NCBI RefSeq assembly: GCF_001672915.1
Contig: NZ_LZKR01000070.1
Coordinates: 17,208 to 81,207 of the forward strand
DNA length: 64,000 bases
From: Mycobacterium sp. 1245805.9
GTDB lineage: Bacteria > Actinomycetota > Actinomycetes > Mycobacteriales > Mycobacteriaceae
Direction of reading: 5' to 3'
The translations under genes and the position numbers were made by a program. Numbering within the stretch: the stretch's first letter is position 1; every line of letters starts with the position of its first letter. Of the stretch, positions 50,382 through 58,746 are shown one piece after another. The notes below the pieces were generated by a model. The model made no database searches. It saw only the letters and a list, made by a program, of their open reading frames with translations, and was not told the DNA's origin.

Positions 50382-51322
50382 TGATCGGCGCCGAGCGCGG
50401 CGACATGGCCCGCAAGGTGGAAAAGCTCGTCTCCGATATCGAATGGGCCGAATCCGCGGGGCTGGACACCGCGTGGATGCCGCAGGTGCCCAACGACTTC
50501 GACTGCCTGACCATGGTGTCGCTGATGGCCGCGCACAGCTCGCGCATCGAGCTGGGCACCGCGGTGGTGCCGCTTCAGGCGCAGCATCCGATCGCCCTTG
50601 CCCGCCAGGCACTCTCGACGCACGCGGTGGCCGGGGGCCGGCTGGCGTTGGGTGTCGGACCGTCGCACCACTGGATCATCCGCGACATGCTCGGCCTGCC
50701 GTATGACAAGCCGGCCGCCTACACGCGCGACTACCTGCACGTGCTCAACGCCGCGATTGCCGGGCCCGGACCCGTCGACGTCGAGAACGATTCGTTCACG
50801 GTGCACAATCCGCTGGCGATTGGGGCCGACACACCGATGCCGGTCCTGGTCGCCGCGCTGGGGCCGGTCATGCTGCAGATCGCCGGTGAACTGGCCGATG
50901 GCACCGTGTTGTGGATGGCCGACGAGCGCGCGATCGGTGACCACATCGCGCCGAAGATCACCAAGGCCGCCGCCGATGCCGGCCGGCCCGCCCCGCGGAT
51001 CGTCGCGGGCATCCCGGTATGCCTTTGCGCGCCTTCACAAGTCGACGAGGCCAAGGAGCGGGCCAACCGCATCCTGGGCGAGGCCGAGGTGTCGCCCAAC
51101 TACCAGCGGCTGCTCGACCGCGGCGATGCCCGCGACGTCGGCGACCTGTGCGCGGCCGGCGACGAGGGCGCCATCCTGGCCCGGATGCGTCGATTCGCCG
51201 ACGCCGGCGTGACCGACCTGTCGGTGCGGCTGCTGCCGATCGGCGACAACCGGGACGAACTCGTCGCCTCCAAGCGCCGCACCCGGGACATGATCGCCTC
51301 GCTCGCAGCGGAGTTGCGTTGA
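50366..51322 (+). CDS. F420-dependent LLM-class oxidoreductase
   Basis: 318 residues from GTG 50366 with AAAGGAA upstream. Barrel segments MIGAERGD, LDTAWMPQVPNDFD, ELGTAVVPLQAQHP and LALGVGPSHHWI. It is embedded in the mutase operon between the B12 subunit and the CoA-transferase (4-bp TTGA overlap), so it probably acts on the same acyl-CoA or its precursor. Confidence 0.87.
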   Translation: MRVGVMIGAERGDMARKVEKLVSDIEWAESAGLDTAWMPQVPNDFDCLTMVSLMAAHSSRIELGTAVVPLQAQHPIALARQALSTHAVAGGRLALGVGPSHHWIIRDMLGLPYDKPAAYTRDYLHVLNAAIAGPGPVDVENDSFTVHNPLAIGADTPMPVLVAALGPVMLQIAGELADGTVLWMADERAIGDHIAPKITKAAADAGRPAPRIVAGIPVCLCAPSQVDEAKERANRILGEAEVSPNYQRLLDRGDARDVGDLCAAGDEGAILARMRRFADAGVTDLSVRLLPIGDNRDELVASKRRTRDMIASLAAELR

Positions 51323-52356
51323 CGGCCAGCGCGGGCCCGCTGGCGGGAATACGCATCCTCGAGGTCGGCACGATGCTGGCAGGTCCGTACGCGACCATGC
51401 TGCTGGCCGACCTCGGCGCCGAAGTCACCAAGATCGAGCCGCGCGGCGGGGAGATCTCCCGCGGCGTCGGCGCCAGCTACTTCGCCAGCCTCAACCGCAA
51501 CAAGTCCAGCGTCACGCTGGACCTGAATTCCGAAGCGGGACAGCAGCGGTTGGGGGAGCTGGTCGCCGAATCGCACGCGCTCTTGGTGAACCTCAAACCG
51601 TCGGCCATCCGGCGGCTGGGGCTCACTTACGACGAGCTACGACGGCACAACGAGCGCATCGTCTGCGTCGCGATCACCGGATTCGGCCTATACGGCGGCG
51701 ACGATCCGGCTTTTGATTATGTGGTTCAGGCGGGCGTCGGCACCGCCGCCCTGACCGGCGACCCGGACGGCCCGCCGACGCTGCCCGGCTATTCGTCGGC
51801 CGACAACTCCACCGGAATGTGCGCGGCGCTGGGGCTTTTGGCCAAGATCGTCTCAGGCACCGGCGGGCAGGTCGACGTGTCGCTGCGCGACGTGATGCTC
51901 TCGCAGCTCAACTACCACGCCTCGGCCTACCTCAACAACGGCGTGGAACCGCAGCGCCGGCCCCACGGCGCCCACTCGTACTACGTTCCGGCTCAGCTCT
52001 TTCCGACCGCAGACGGACATTTGGCGCTGTTCATCACGCACGACGGCTTTTGGAAGTCTTTCGCCGCCGAGGCGGGCATCGGGGGATTCGAAACGATGGC
52101 CGAGCGCATCGCCCGGCGCAACGAGGTGCTGGCCGTCGTCACGGCGATGCTGGCGACCGACACCGCGGCCGGTTGGGAGCGGCGGCTGCGTCCCCTCGGC
52201 GTCCCGGCTGCGGCCGTCCGGACGCTGCCCGAGGCGCTCAAGGCGACGCCGGAAGCGGTTGTGACGGCGGGTGATTTTCGCCTCGTCGGCAGTCCGATCC
52301 ACGTGTCGGGCTACGAGCCCGACTACCGGCCCCCGCCGGAACTAGCCGACGGCTAG
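51319..52356 (+). CDS. Family III CoA-transferase (CaiB/BaiF)
   Basis: 345 residues from TTG 51319, a little short for the family. AGIRILEVGTMLAGPYATMLLADLG start, NRNKSSVTLDL, and INxPSAIxRLG-type segment (NLKPSAIRRLGL). The enzyme moves CoA between acids. It closes the four-gene mutase operon and could activate the carboxylic acid that the mutase rearranges. Confidence 0.88.
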   Translation: MTASAGPLAGIRILEVGTMLAGPYATMLLADLGAEVTKIEPRGGEISRGVGASYFASLNRNKSSVTLDLNSEAGQQRLGELVAESHALLVNLKPSAIRRLGLTYDELRRHNERIVCVAITGFGLYGGDDPAFDYVVQAGVGTAALTGDPDGPPTLPGYSSADNSTGMCAALGLLAKIVSGTGGQVDVSLRDVMLSQLNYHASAYLNNGVEPQRRPHGAHSYYVPAQLFPTADGHLALFITHDGFWKSFAAEAGIGGFETMAERIARRNEVLAVVTAMLATDTAAGWERRLRPLGVPAAAVRTLPEALKATPEAVVTAGDFRLVGSPIHVSGYEPDYRPPPELADG

Positions 52357-52362
52357 TAGCCG

Positions 52363-52421
52363 CCGAATGTGCGGCCAGCCGCACATTCGGGCTCGACTGT
52401 GCGGCCAGCCGCACGTTCGAG
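52363..52421. repeat. Two adjacent GTGCGGCC-GCCGCAC palindromes (likely terminator)
   Basis: 52363-52390 is a near-perfect 28-bp palindrome around TGTGCGGCCAGCCGCACA; 52391-52421 repeats the motif with more mismatches. It lies between the convergent CoA-transferase and LysR genes. Confidence 0.6.
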
Positions 52422-52457
52422 TACCGCCACCGACGCCCAACGAGTCGACGCTCTACC

Positions 52458-53360
52458 TCAAGCCGGCGGCCCGGTGAGGTGGGCCTCGGCGAGTTTGCGA
52501 AAGGCCGAAACGAGACGGCCGCGGTCGCCGGCGCGCGTCGCCAGGACGACATGGCAGGGCTCGACGCCCTCCAACGGGACGGTGGTGATGTCAGGCCGCA
52601 GCGCGCCGCCGTGGAAGCCCGGCGTGATGGCTACCGCCTGCCCGGAGGCGATGACTTCGAACTTGTCCTCGAGCGCGTCGATGAACGGCCCATCGGGCGC
52701 TCGGCGCCCGTCCGGGCGGGGATCGATGCGCCAGAAGGCATTCCACGCTGGGTCGGAGTCGCGGACCCGCGGCATCGGTTCGTCGGCGATGTCGTCGAGC
52801 GTCACGAAATCCCGACCGGCCAGGCGGTGATCGACGGACACGGCCAGCATTCGGGGCTCGTCGTAGAGGATGGTCACGTGCAGTCCATCAGTAGGAAACG
52901 GTAGCCGGGTCACCACCGCGTCCACCCGGTGTCCGAGCAATGCATCAAGTGCCTGGCCCCAATCCAGGTGCGACACTTGCACTTCTGCGTCCGGATGCTC
53001 GCGGCGCAGCTCGCGCACCGCCGGCGTGACGATCATCCCCGTCGTGTAGCCGATCGCGATGCGGCTCGGTTGCCCGGCGGCCCTCGCCTGGGCGGCGGCC
53101 TGCGCGGCGGAACGCAGCAGGGCCTTGGCGCGGGGCAGGAACACCTCTCCGGCCTCGGTGAGGCGGGTGCCCTGTGGCGTGCGATCCAGCAGCCGGACCC
53201 CCAGCTGTTGCTCGAGTCGCCGGATCTGGCGGCTCAACGACGGCTGGGCGACGCGCAGCGCGCTCGCGGCCCGGCCGAAGTGGCGGTGTTCGGCGACCGC
53301 GACGAAATATCCGACGAGCCGTAGGTCGAGGTCGATAACCGGCGATGCCGATTCGGTCAT
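52458..53360 (-). CDS. LysR-family transcriptional regulator
   Basis: 300 residues from ATG 53360. HTH AEHRHFGRAASALRVAQPSLSRQIRRLE in residues 23-50 (cited core: RVAQPSLSRQIRRLEQQLG). The effector domain starts near 95 (IAIGYTTGMI). The divergent epimerase gene lies across a 164-bp gap, and that gene pair is the most likely target. Confidence 0.9.
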   Translation of the reverse strand: MTESASPVIDLDLRLVGYFVAVAEHRHFGRAASALRVAQPSLSRQIRRLEQQLGVRLLDRTPQGTRLTEAGEVFLPRAKALLRSAAQAAAQARAAGQPSRIAIGYTTGMIVTPAVRELRREHPDAEVQVSHLDWGQALDALLGHRVDAVVTRLPFPTDGLHVTILYDEPRMLAVSVDHRLAGRDFVTLDDIADEPMPRVRDSDPAWNAFWRIDPRPDGRRAPDGPFIDALEDKFEVIASGQAVAITPGFHGGALRPDITTVPLEGVEPCHVVLATRAGDRGRLVSAFRKLAEAHLTGPPA

Positions 53361-53524
53361 GCGTGCAGTGTATCGCGACTCCTCGTGGTCAGGTCGTGCG
53401 AAAAGGGTGTTGAAATCCGGTGATGCGGATTCGGTATCGCGCCATATGAAACAGGTCTTGGACATCCAGGGCGCGACGCCCATTGACTGGGAGTCGCGAA
53501 TACGGCGAAACGAAGGGATCATTC

Positions 53525-54418
53525 ATGCGGGTCTTTGTGACGGGCGCGAGCGGACACATCGGTTCGGCCGTCGTCGACGAACTCATGCAGGCGGGCCACC
53601 AGGTCACCGGGCTTGCCCGCTCCGACGAGTCCGCCGCGGCGCTCGATGCGAAAGGTGTGCGGGTGCACCGGGGCGACCTCGACGACCTCGACGGTCTACA
53701 GTCCGCCGCCGCGGCGGCAGACGGTGTCATCCACCTGGCCTTCAAACACGACTTCAACGATTTCGCGGGCGCGGCCGACACCGACCTGCGCGCCGTGCAG
53801 GCGATCGGGGAGGTGCTCGCCGGGTCCGACCGCCCTTTGGTCAGTACCTCGGGAACCCTGCTCCTCTCGCTGCTGGGGCAGGGCGGTCCCGCCACGGAGC
53901 AGGACACGCTCCCCGGTGGACCGCGCATCGACTCCGAGAACGCGGTGATCGCGCTGGCCGAACGGGGGGTGCGATCCTCCGTCATCCGGCTCTCCCCGTT
54001 GGTGCACAGCGATCTCGACCACCATGGCTTCGCGCACCACCTCATCGGCACCGCCCGCGAGACCGGAAAGTCCGCTTACCTCGGTGACGGCGCTAACCGC
54101 TGGCCCGGCGTCCACACCCTGGACGCCGCGCACCTGTACCGGCTGGCGCTCGAGAAGGCCCCTGCCGGAACCCGTTTGCACGGGGTAGCCGACGAGGGTG
54201 TGGCATTCCGCGATATCGCCGCCGTGATCGGCCGCCACCTAGGCGTGCCCACGGTCAGCATCCCGGCGGAGGAAGCCGGTCATTTCGGCTTCCTTGCGCT
54301 CTTCGCCGCACTGGACAATCCGACGTCGAACGCGCTGACCCGCCAGGTGCTGGACTGGAAGCCCGAGGGGCCGGGGCTGCTCGAGGATCTCGATGCCGGC
54401 CACTACTTCGGACGTTGA
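53525..54418 (+). CDS. NAD-dependent epimerase/dehydratase-family SDR
   Basis: 297 residues from ATG 53525 with GAAGGGA upstream. Starts MRVFVTGASGHIGSAVV (TGxxGxxG), followed by GDLDDLDGLQ. The usual YxxxK is not clear: SENAVIALAER replaces it, suggesting an atypical group (NAD(P)-binding reductase or ligand-binding sensor). Overlaps the next gene by 4 bp (TTGA). Confidence 0.82.
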   Translation: MRVFVTGASGHIGSAVVDELMQAGHQVTGLARSDESAAALDAKGVRVHRGDLDDLDGLQSAAAAADGVIHLAFKHDFNDFAGAADTDLRAVQAIGEVLAGSDRPLVSTSGTLLLSLLGQGGPATEQDTLPGGPRIDSENAVIALAERGVRSSVIRLSPLVHSDLDHHGFAHHLIGTARETGKSAYLGDGANRWPGVHTLDAAHLYRLALEKAPAGTRLHGVADEGVAFRDIAAVIGRHLGVPTVSIPAEEAGHFGFLALFAALDNPTSNALTRQVLDWKPEGPGLLEDLDAGHYFGR

Positions 54419-55236
54419 GCGATACCGTGGCTGACGCGGTCGTCGACGCGGCTCGAAAGGCGTTGGGCCCGTTAGGCGTATGCCTGCCCGTCTCGTTCAC
54501 CACCACACCGTCCCCCAAGGCGCTTCGCGAGAGTGTACGCAGGTTCGAGCGGGCCGGCTACGGTGCCGTGTGGACCAACGAGGTGATCGGCAAGGACGCC
54601 CTGGTGCAGCTCGCCATGCTCCTGGCGGACACCGAGCGCATGGTCTTCGGGACCTGCATCGCCAACATCTGGGCGCGGCCCCGGCAGACCATGCACGCCG
54701 CGGCCGCCCAACTGGCACAGGCTTTCCCGGGTCGGTTCGTGCTGGGCATTGGGGTTGGATATCCGGAGCAGGCGGCGAGCGTCGGCCGGGAATTCGGGCG
54801 CCCACTGAGCACGATGCGCGACTATCTGGAAGGGATGAATGCTGCGACGTGGCCGCCGGCACCGGATGCGCCCTATGCCCGCATCGTCGCCGCCAACGGG
54901 CCGAAGATGCTGGCGCTGGCAGGGGATCTCGCCGACGGAGCGCTGCCGGCCGGGCTGCCGCCGGGGTTCACCGCCCAGGCGCGCAGCGCGCTCGGACCGG
55001 ACAAGCTCGTGGTGGTCGGCCTCTCGGTGGTCCGCGACGTCGACGAAGTGAGCGATCAGCTGGTCAATTCGTCTGTTGCTCAGGGTGATCCGGCGAACGT
55101 CGCGGACAATATCCGCGAACATTTAGCCGCGGGAGCGGACCACGTCACGTTGTTGCCACCGGTAGGTGGCGAATTCGACGTCCTCATCGAGCAACTCGAG
55201 CGACTGGGCCCGGCGCTGGCCGGGCTCGGCGAGTAG
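54415..55236 (+). CDS. F420-dependent LLM-class oxidoreductase (short)
   Basis: 273 residues from TTG 54415 (GTG 54427 is possible). AVWTNEVIGKDALVQLAMLL, FVLGIGVGYPEQA and PYARIVAANGPKMLALAGDLADG are F420-type LLM features; the family is short and lacks the last barrel insertion. Cotranscribed with the SDR gene upstream. Confidence 0.85.
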   Translation: MSDTVADAVVDAARKALGPLGVCLPVSFTTTPSPKALRESVRRFERAGYGAVWTNEVIGKDALVQLAMLLADTERMVFGTCIANIWARPRQTMHAAAAQLAQAFPGRFVLGIGVGYPEQAASVGREFGRPLSTMRDYLEGMNAATWPPAPDAPYARIVAANGPKMLALAGDLADGALPAGLPPGFTAQARSALGPDKLVVVGLSVVRDVDEVSDQLVNSSVAQGDPANVADNIREHLAAGADHVTLLPPVGGEFDVLIEQLERLGPALAGLGE

Positions 55237-55271
55237 CTCGTGCCATGGCTCTAGAACGCTACAGAGTAGCT

Positions 55272-55303
55272 GCTCGAACGTGCGGCCAGCCGCACGTTCG
55301 AGC
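55272..55303. terminator. Perfect 32-nt palindrome, bidirectional terminator
   Basis: GCTCGAACGTGCGG, then CCAG, then CCGCACGTTCGAGC: a 14-15-bp perfect stem between the LLM gene and the convergent amidohydrolase gene. It belongs to the same family as the palindromes near 16490 and 52370. Confidence 0.65.
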
Positions 55304-55315
55304 ACCGCTACCGGC

Positions 55316-56572
55316 CTAGACCAGCTGCTTCTCCGCATAGAGCCGCGCCCACTCGGCACGCGACCGGATGGACACATCGACGTCGGAAGCCTTGGCGCGC
55401 AACGCTTTGACCGTCGCCTGATCCCGAGGAGTCCGGGCGAACGGATCCCAACTGAAGAACCGGCATGCGTTGCCCCAGGTGATCTTGTTGATGTCGGAAT
55501 CGTCGGCGCCGGCGGCGTTCAGCTCGGCCAGCACCTGTTCGGGAGCGTCCGGCCAGAAGCAGTCCGAGTGCGGGTAGTCGCACTCCCACGCGATGATGTC
55601 GATGCCGATCTCGTGACGCAGCTTCAGCGACGTCTTGTCGGTGACGTAGCAGGCCAGCGAGTGTTCGCGGAAGACGTCGCTGGGCAGCTTGTCCCCGAAG
55701 TCTCGCCGCAGCCATTTCTGGTTGGTGTAGTGGCGGTCGCTGCGGTCCAAATAGAAGGGAATCCAACCGATTCCACCCTCGGAAAACGCGAACTTCAGCT
55801 CGGGGTAGTTGCGCATCGCGGGGCCCCACAACAGGTCCTGCGCGCACATCGCCGAGACCTGGGTGGCGAGAATGATCATGTTGTCGATCGGCGCCTCGGG
55901 GGCCATGCTGATCGCCCCGAACCCGGTGCCGATGTGCAGGCACATCACCACGTTTTCCTCGGACAGCGTGCGGAAAACGGGCCCCCAGTAGTCGTCGTCG
56001 TGGTAGCTCGGAAGCCCTTCCAGATGCGGCAATTCCGGCATCGTGACGGCCCGGCAGCCCTTGGCGGCGACACGGCGGATCTCGGCGCACATACCGTCGG
56101 GTGTCCAGGTCGGCAGGATCGCGATCGGGATGAAGCGATCCGGATAGGTGCCGGCCCACTCGTCGATGTGCCAGTCGTTGTAGGCCGACACCATCACCAG
56201 AGTGACGTCCTCGCGCGTCATGTTGAGGTGCCGGGCGGAGAACCCGGTGAACGTCGGGAAGCACATCGACGCCAGGATCCCGTTGCGGTTCATATCGCGG
56301 ACCCGTTCGTGGACGTCATACACGCCGGGCCGCATTTCGGCGAAACCGGCTGGGTCGCGGCCCCATTCCTCGGCCGGCCACGACACCACGGCGTTCAATC
56401 CGCTCACGCCCTGCGGCCTGCCCTGGTACATCCACTGGTCGACGCCCTTGTCGTCGACCACGACGATCGGGGCCTCGTCCCGGTATTTGGCGGGCACGTG
56501 GCGTAGGAACATGTCCGGCGGCTCGACGACGTGGTCGTCGATACTCACCAGGATCAGGTCGTCGACGTTCAT
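55316..56572 (-). CDS. Amidohydrolase-family (TIM-barrel) metal-dependent hydrolase
   Basis: 418 residues. Amidohydrolase_2 fold: SIDDHVVEPPDMF (metal-binding DxHxxE-like), LHIGTGFGA, FAFSEGGIGW and WECDYPHSDCFWPD with the catalytic aspartate. The family includes ACMSD-like decarboxylases and hydrolases in aromatic or steroid catabolism. Its ATG overlaps the EthD-like gene by 4 bp, and the ferredoxin gene lies above it, so all three are one operon. Confidence 0.87.
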   Translation of the reverse strand: MNVDDLILVSIDDHVVEPPDMFLRHVPAKYRDEAPIVVVDDKGVDQWMYQGRPQGVSGLNAVVSWPAEEWGRDPAGFAEMRPGVYDVHERVRDMNRNGILASMCFPTFTGFSARHLNMTREDVTLVMVSAYNDWHIDEWAGTYPDRFIPIAILPTWTPDGMCAEIRRVAAKGCRAVTMPELPHLEGLPSYHDDDYWGPVFRTLSEENVVMCLHIGTGFGAISMAPEAPIDNMIILATQVSAMCAQDLLWGPAMRNYPELKFAFSEGGIGWIPFYLDRSDRHYTNQKWLRRDFGDKLPSDVFREHSLACYVTDKTSLKLRHEIGIDIIAWECDYPHSDCFWPDAPEQVLAELNAAGADDSDINKITWGNACRFFSWDPFARTPRDQATVKALRAKASDVDVSIRSRAEWARLYAEKQLV

Positions 56573-56877
56573 AGTTCGATGGTCGTCTCCAGCAGCCGCG
56601 GGACGGGCGCGGGATCGAGCTGCAGGGCATCGGACATGTGCAGCTGGCCGGCGTTGGCGAGCATGTTGTCCAGGATGGCTTGCAGGTCGTCGCCCTCGAG
56701 CTCGTAGATGGCGACATATGGGCCCTGCCCGTCAACCGGACGCAGTCGACGCGCCCCGACGATTCCGTCAAGCGCGAGCAGCTCCGGTATGTGTATCTCG
56801 TCGTACCAGGTGTTGTACTCCTGGTCGCGATCGGGCGAACTGGGCCGACTCTCGACGAGCATGATCCCCTTCGCCAT
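56569..56877 (-). CDS. EthD-like dimeric alpha-beta barrel protein
   Basis: 102 residues. MAKGIMLVESRPSSPDRDQEYNTWYDEIHIPELLALDGI start; YDEIHIPE is the typical ferredoxin-like dimer signature of EthD/antibiotic-biosynthesis-monooxygenase relatives. It may be a small helper or isomerase for the amidohydrolase pathway. It is coupled by ATGA to that gene. Confidence 0.78.
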   Translation of the reverse strand: MAKGIMLVESRPSSPDRDQEYNTWYDEIHIPELLALDGIVGARRLRPVDGQGPYVAIYELEGDDLQAILDNMLANAGQLHMSDALQLDPAPVPRLLETTIEL

Positions 56878-56896
56878 CGCCGCCGCCTCTCTGTGG

Positions 56897-57241
56897 CTAC
56901 TCGTAGCGCACCGTGACGGAATCCGTGTCGGGTACGCCCTGGCACGTCAGAATGTAGCCCTCGGCCACCTCGTCGTCGTCGAGGGCGTCGTTGACCCGCA
57001 TGGTCGCGTGGCCCTCCTCGAGCCTGGCCATGCAGGTGCCACAGTTGCCGGCCTCGCAACTGAACGGCGGTTCCAGGCCCGCACGCCGCGCACTTTCCAG
57101 CAGCGTCTCGCCGGGGACCAGCGGGACCGTCGCCTTCTTGCGGTCGAGGTGAATCGTCACCGTGCCGGCCTTGGCGCCAGTATCGGATGCGGGATCTGTC
57201 ACCCGTGGAGTCTCCTCGATGATCGTGGTGACCGTCGCCAT
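56897..57241 (-). CDS. 2Fe-2S plant-type ferredoxin
   Basis: 114 residues from ATG 57241 (in-frame ATG 57256 possible). Cluster motif CEAGNCGTC plus a distal cysteine in ILTCQG: the C-x4-C-x2-C...C pattern. An N-terminal tail of 30 residues precedes the domain. It probably delivers electrons to a mono- or dioxygenase not encoded in the window. First gene of the divergent operon controlled by the palindrome at 57276. Confidence 0.93.
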   Translation of the reverse strand: MATVTTIIEETPRVTDPASDTGAKAGTVTIHLDRKKATVPLVPGETLLESARRAGLEPPFSCEAGNCGTCMARLEEGHATMRVNDALDDDEVAEGYILTCQGVPDTDSVTVRYE

Positions 57242-57275
57242 GACCGCCCCTCCCATATTTGCATTCTTCAGTATA

Positions 57276-57290
57276 GAGAATACTATTCTC
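57276..57290. promoter_or_regulatory. Operator GAGAATACTATTCTC between divergent operons
   Basis: Perfect 15-bp palindrome. Its right half overlaps a TATTCT -10 box (57284-57289) for the plus operon, and TATACT (57270-57275, minus strand) is the -10 box for the ferredoxin operon. A related site, GAGAATAGGGTTCTC, precedes the thiolase gene. Confidence 0.7.
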
Positions 57291-57342
57291 ACAGAGCGAT
57301 AGGGTCTTCTCAAGACGTTCGGACTGCTGGAAGGAACGGGAC

Positions 57343-58746
57343 GTGACCGAGCCGGCGGCGCTCGTGTTCGAGGAACGGCGGTTCAGCCCGCCGCAGCTCG
57401 ACGCGTTGGCCGACGGGCTGGCCGCGACCTTGACGAAACGGGGCGTCGCCCCAGGTCAGCGGGTCGCGGTCATGGCGTCCAACCGGCCCGAGTTTGTGGC
57501 CGTCCTGCTCGCAATCTGGCGGGTGGGTGCCACCGCGGTCCTCATCAGCCCCGCGTGGAAGCGCGACGAGGTCGACCACGCGCTGGCCATCACCGGCCCG
57601 GCGCACGCCGTCGGGGACCATCCGGTGCTGGGTGGCCTGATGCCGATGCTGCACCTGGACGAACCGATCCTCCCCGGGGAGCCGACATCCGGTTCGCCGC
57701 GGCCGGGCGCCGACGCGGTGCTGGTGTTCAGTTCCGGCACCACCGGTCTGCCGAAGGCCGTGCGTCACACCCATGCGGCGTTGGACGAGGCCGTGGGCCA
57801 CTGGCGAGCGGCGCTGCAGCTGACGCGGCGCGACGCGATTCAGGTCGCCACACCGCCGTCACACATCCTCGGCCTGCTCAACATCCTCACCGCGCTGCGG
57901 ATTGGCGCCCGGATGCGGCTGCATCCGCGATTCGACATCGACCGGATGCTGCAGACGATCGAAGAAGACCGCATCACGGTCGAAATGGCGGTGGCGCCCA
58001 TCGCGTTGGCCATCGCCTCGCACCCTCGCCTCGAAACGTACGACCTGTCCTCGCTTCGCTTCATCATGTGGGGGGCGACGCCGGTCAGCCCCAGCGTCGC
58101 CGAGACGGTGACCCGGCGGACCGGCATCGGTTGGGTCCCCGCGTACGGCACCACGGAATTGCCCGTCATCGCGTGTAATCCGTTGCAGGGGGCGCGACTT
58201 GACTCGGTCGGGCGTCCGGTGCCGGGGGTGGACCTGCGGGTGGTCTCATTGGCGACCGGCCAGCCCGTCGGCCCGGGAGAGGTCGGCGAGATCCAGGCGC
58301 GATCGATGTCGTTGATGGCCGGCTATCTGCCCGCCGAGGCGACCCCCGAGGCGATCCGCGACGGCTGGTATCGCACCGGGGACGTCGGCTGGCTCGACGG
58401 CGGCGGCTGGCTGCGGATCACCGACCGTCTCAAAGAGATGATCAAAGTCCGCGGGTTTCAGGTCGCGCCGGCCGAAATCGAGACGGTGCTGCACGGCCAT
58501 CCGGCGGTCAAAGACTGCGCGGTGTTCGGCGTTCCCGACGGCATCAACGGCGAGGCGATCGTCGCCGCCGTCGCGGCGTGCGCGCCCGTCGACCCCTCCG
58601 ACCTCACCGCCCGCGTGGACGAGAAGCTAGCGTCCTACAAACACCTGAGCCGCATCGTGTTCGTGGACGACATTCCGCGCCTGCCCTCGGGCAAGGTGCT
58701 GCGCCGAGTGCTGAAGGAGTCTTATGGATGTACGTCTGACAGCTGA
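57343..58746 (+). CDS. Acyl-CoA synthetase (AMP-forming)
   Basis: 467 residues from GTG 57343 with GGAAGGA upstream. AMP motif FSSGTTGLPKAVRHTH, YGTTELP, GWYRTGDVGWLD, DRLKEMIKVRGFQVAPAEIE and the C-terminal lysine in LPSGKVLRRVL. Shorter than usual FadD (about 500-540), and more like CaiC/aromatic-acid ligases. It activates a carboxylic acid to start the pathway. The 3' end overlaps the next gene by 23 bp. Confidence 0.92.
   Translation: MTEPAALVFEERRFSPPQLDALADGLAATLTKRGVAPGQRVAVMASNRPEFVAVLLAIWRVGATAVLISPAWKRDEVDHALAITGPAHAVGDHPVLGGLMPMLHLDEPILPGEPTSGSPRPGADAVLVFSSGTTGLPKAVRHTHAALDEAVGHWRAALQLTRRDAIQVATPPSHILGLLNILTALRIGARMRLHPRFDIDRMLQTIEEDRITVEMAVAPIALAIASHPRLETYDLSSLRFIMWGATPVSPSVAETVTRRTGIGWVPAYGTTELPVIACNPLQGARLDSVGRPVPGVDLRVVSLATGQPVGPGEVGEIQARSMSLMAGYLPAEATPEAIRDGWYRTGDVGWLDGGGWLRITDRLKEMIKVRGFQVAPAEIETVLHGHPAVKDCAVFGVPDGINGEAIVAAVAACAPVDPSDLTARVDEKLASYKHLSRIVFVDDIPRLPSGKVLRRVLKESYGCTSDS

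Noticed and set aside
48369..50612. 747-codon frame opposite the mutase genes
   Set aside because: Arginine- and histidine-rich translation typical of antisense frames in high-GC coding DNA.
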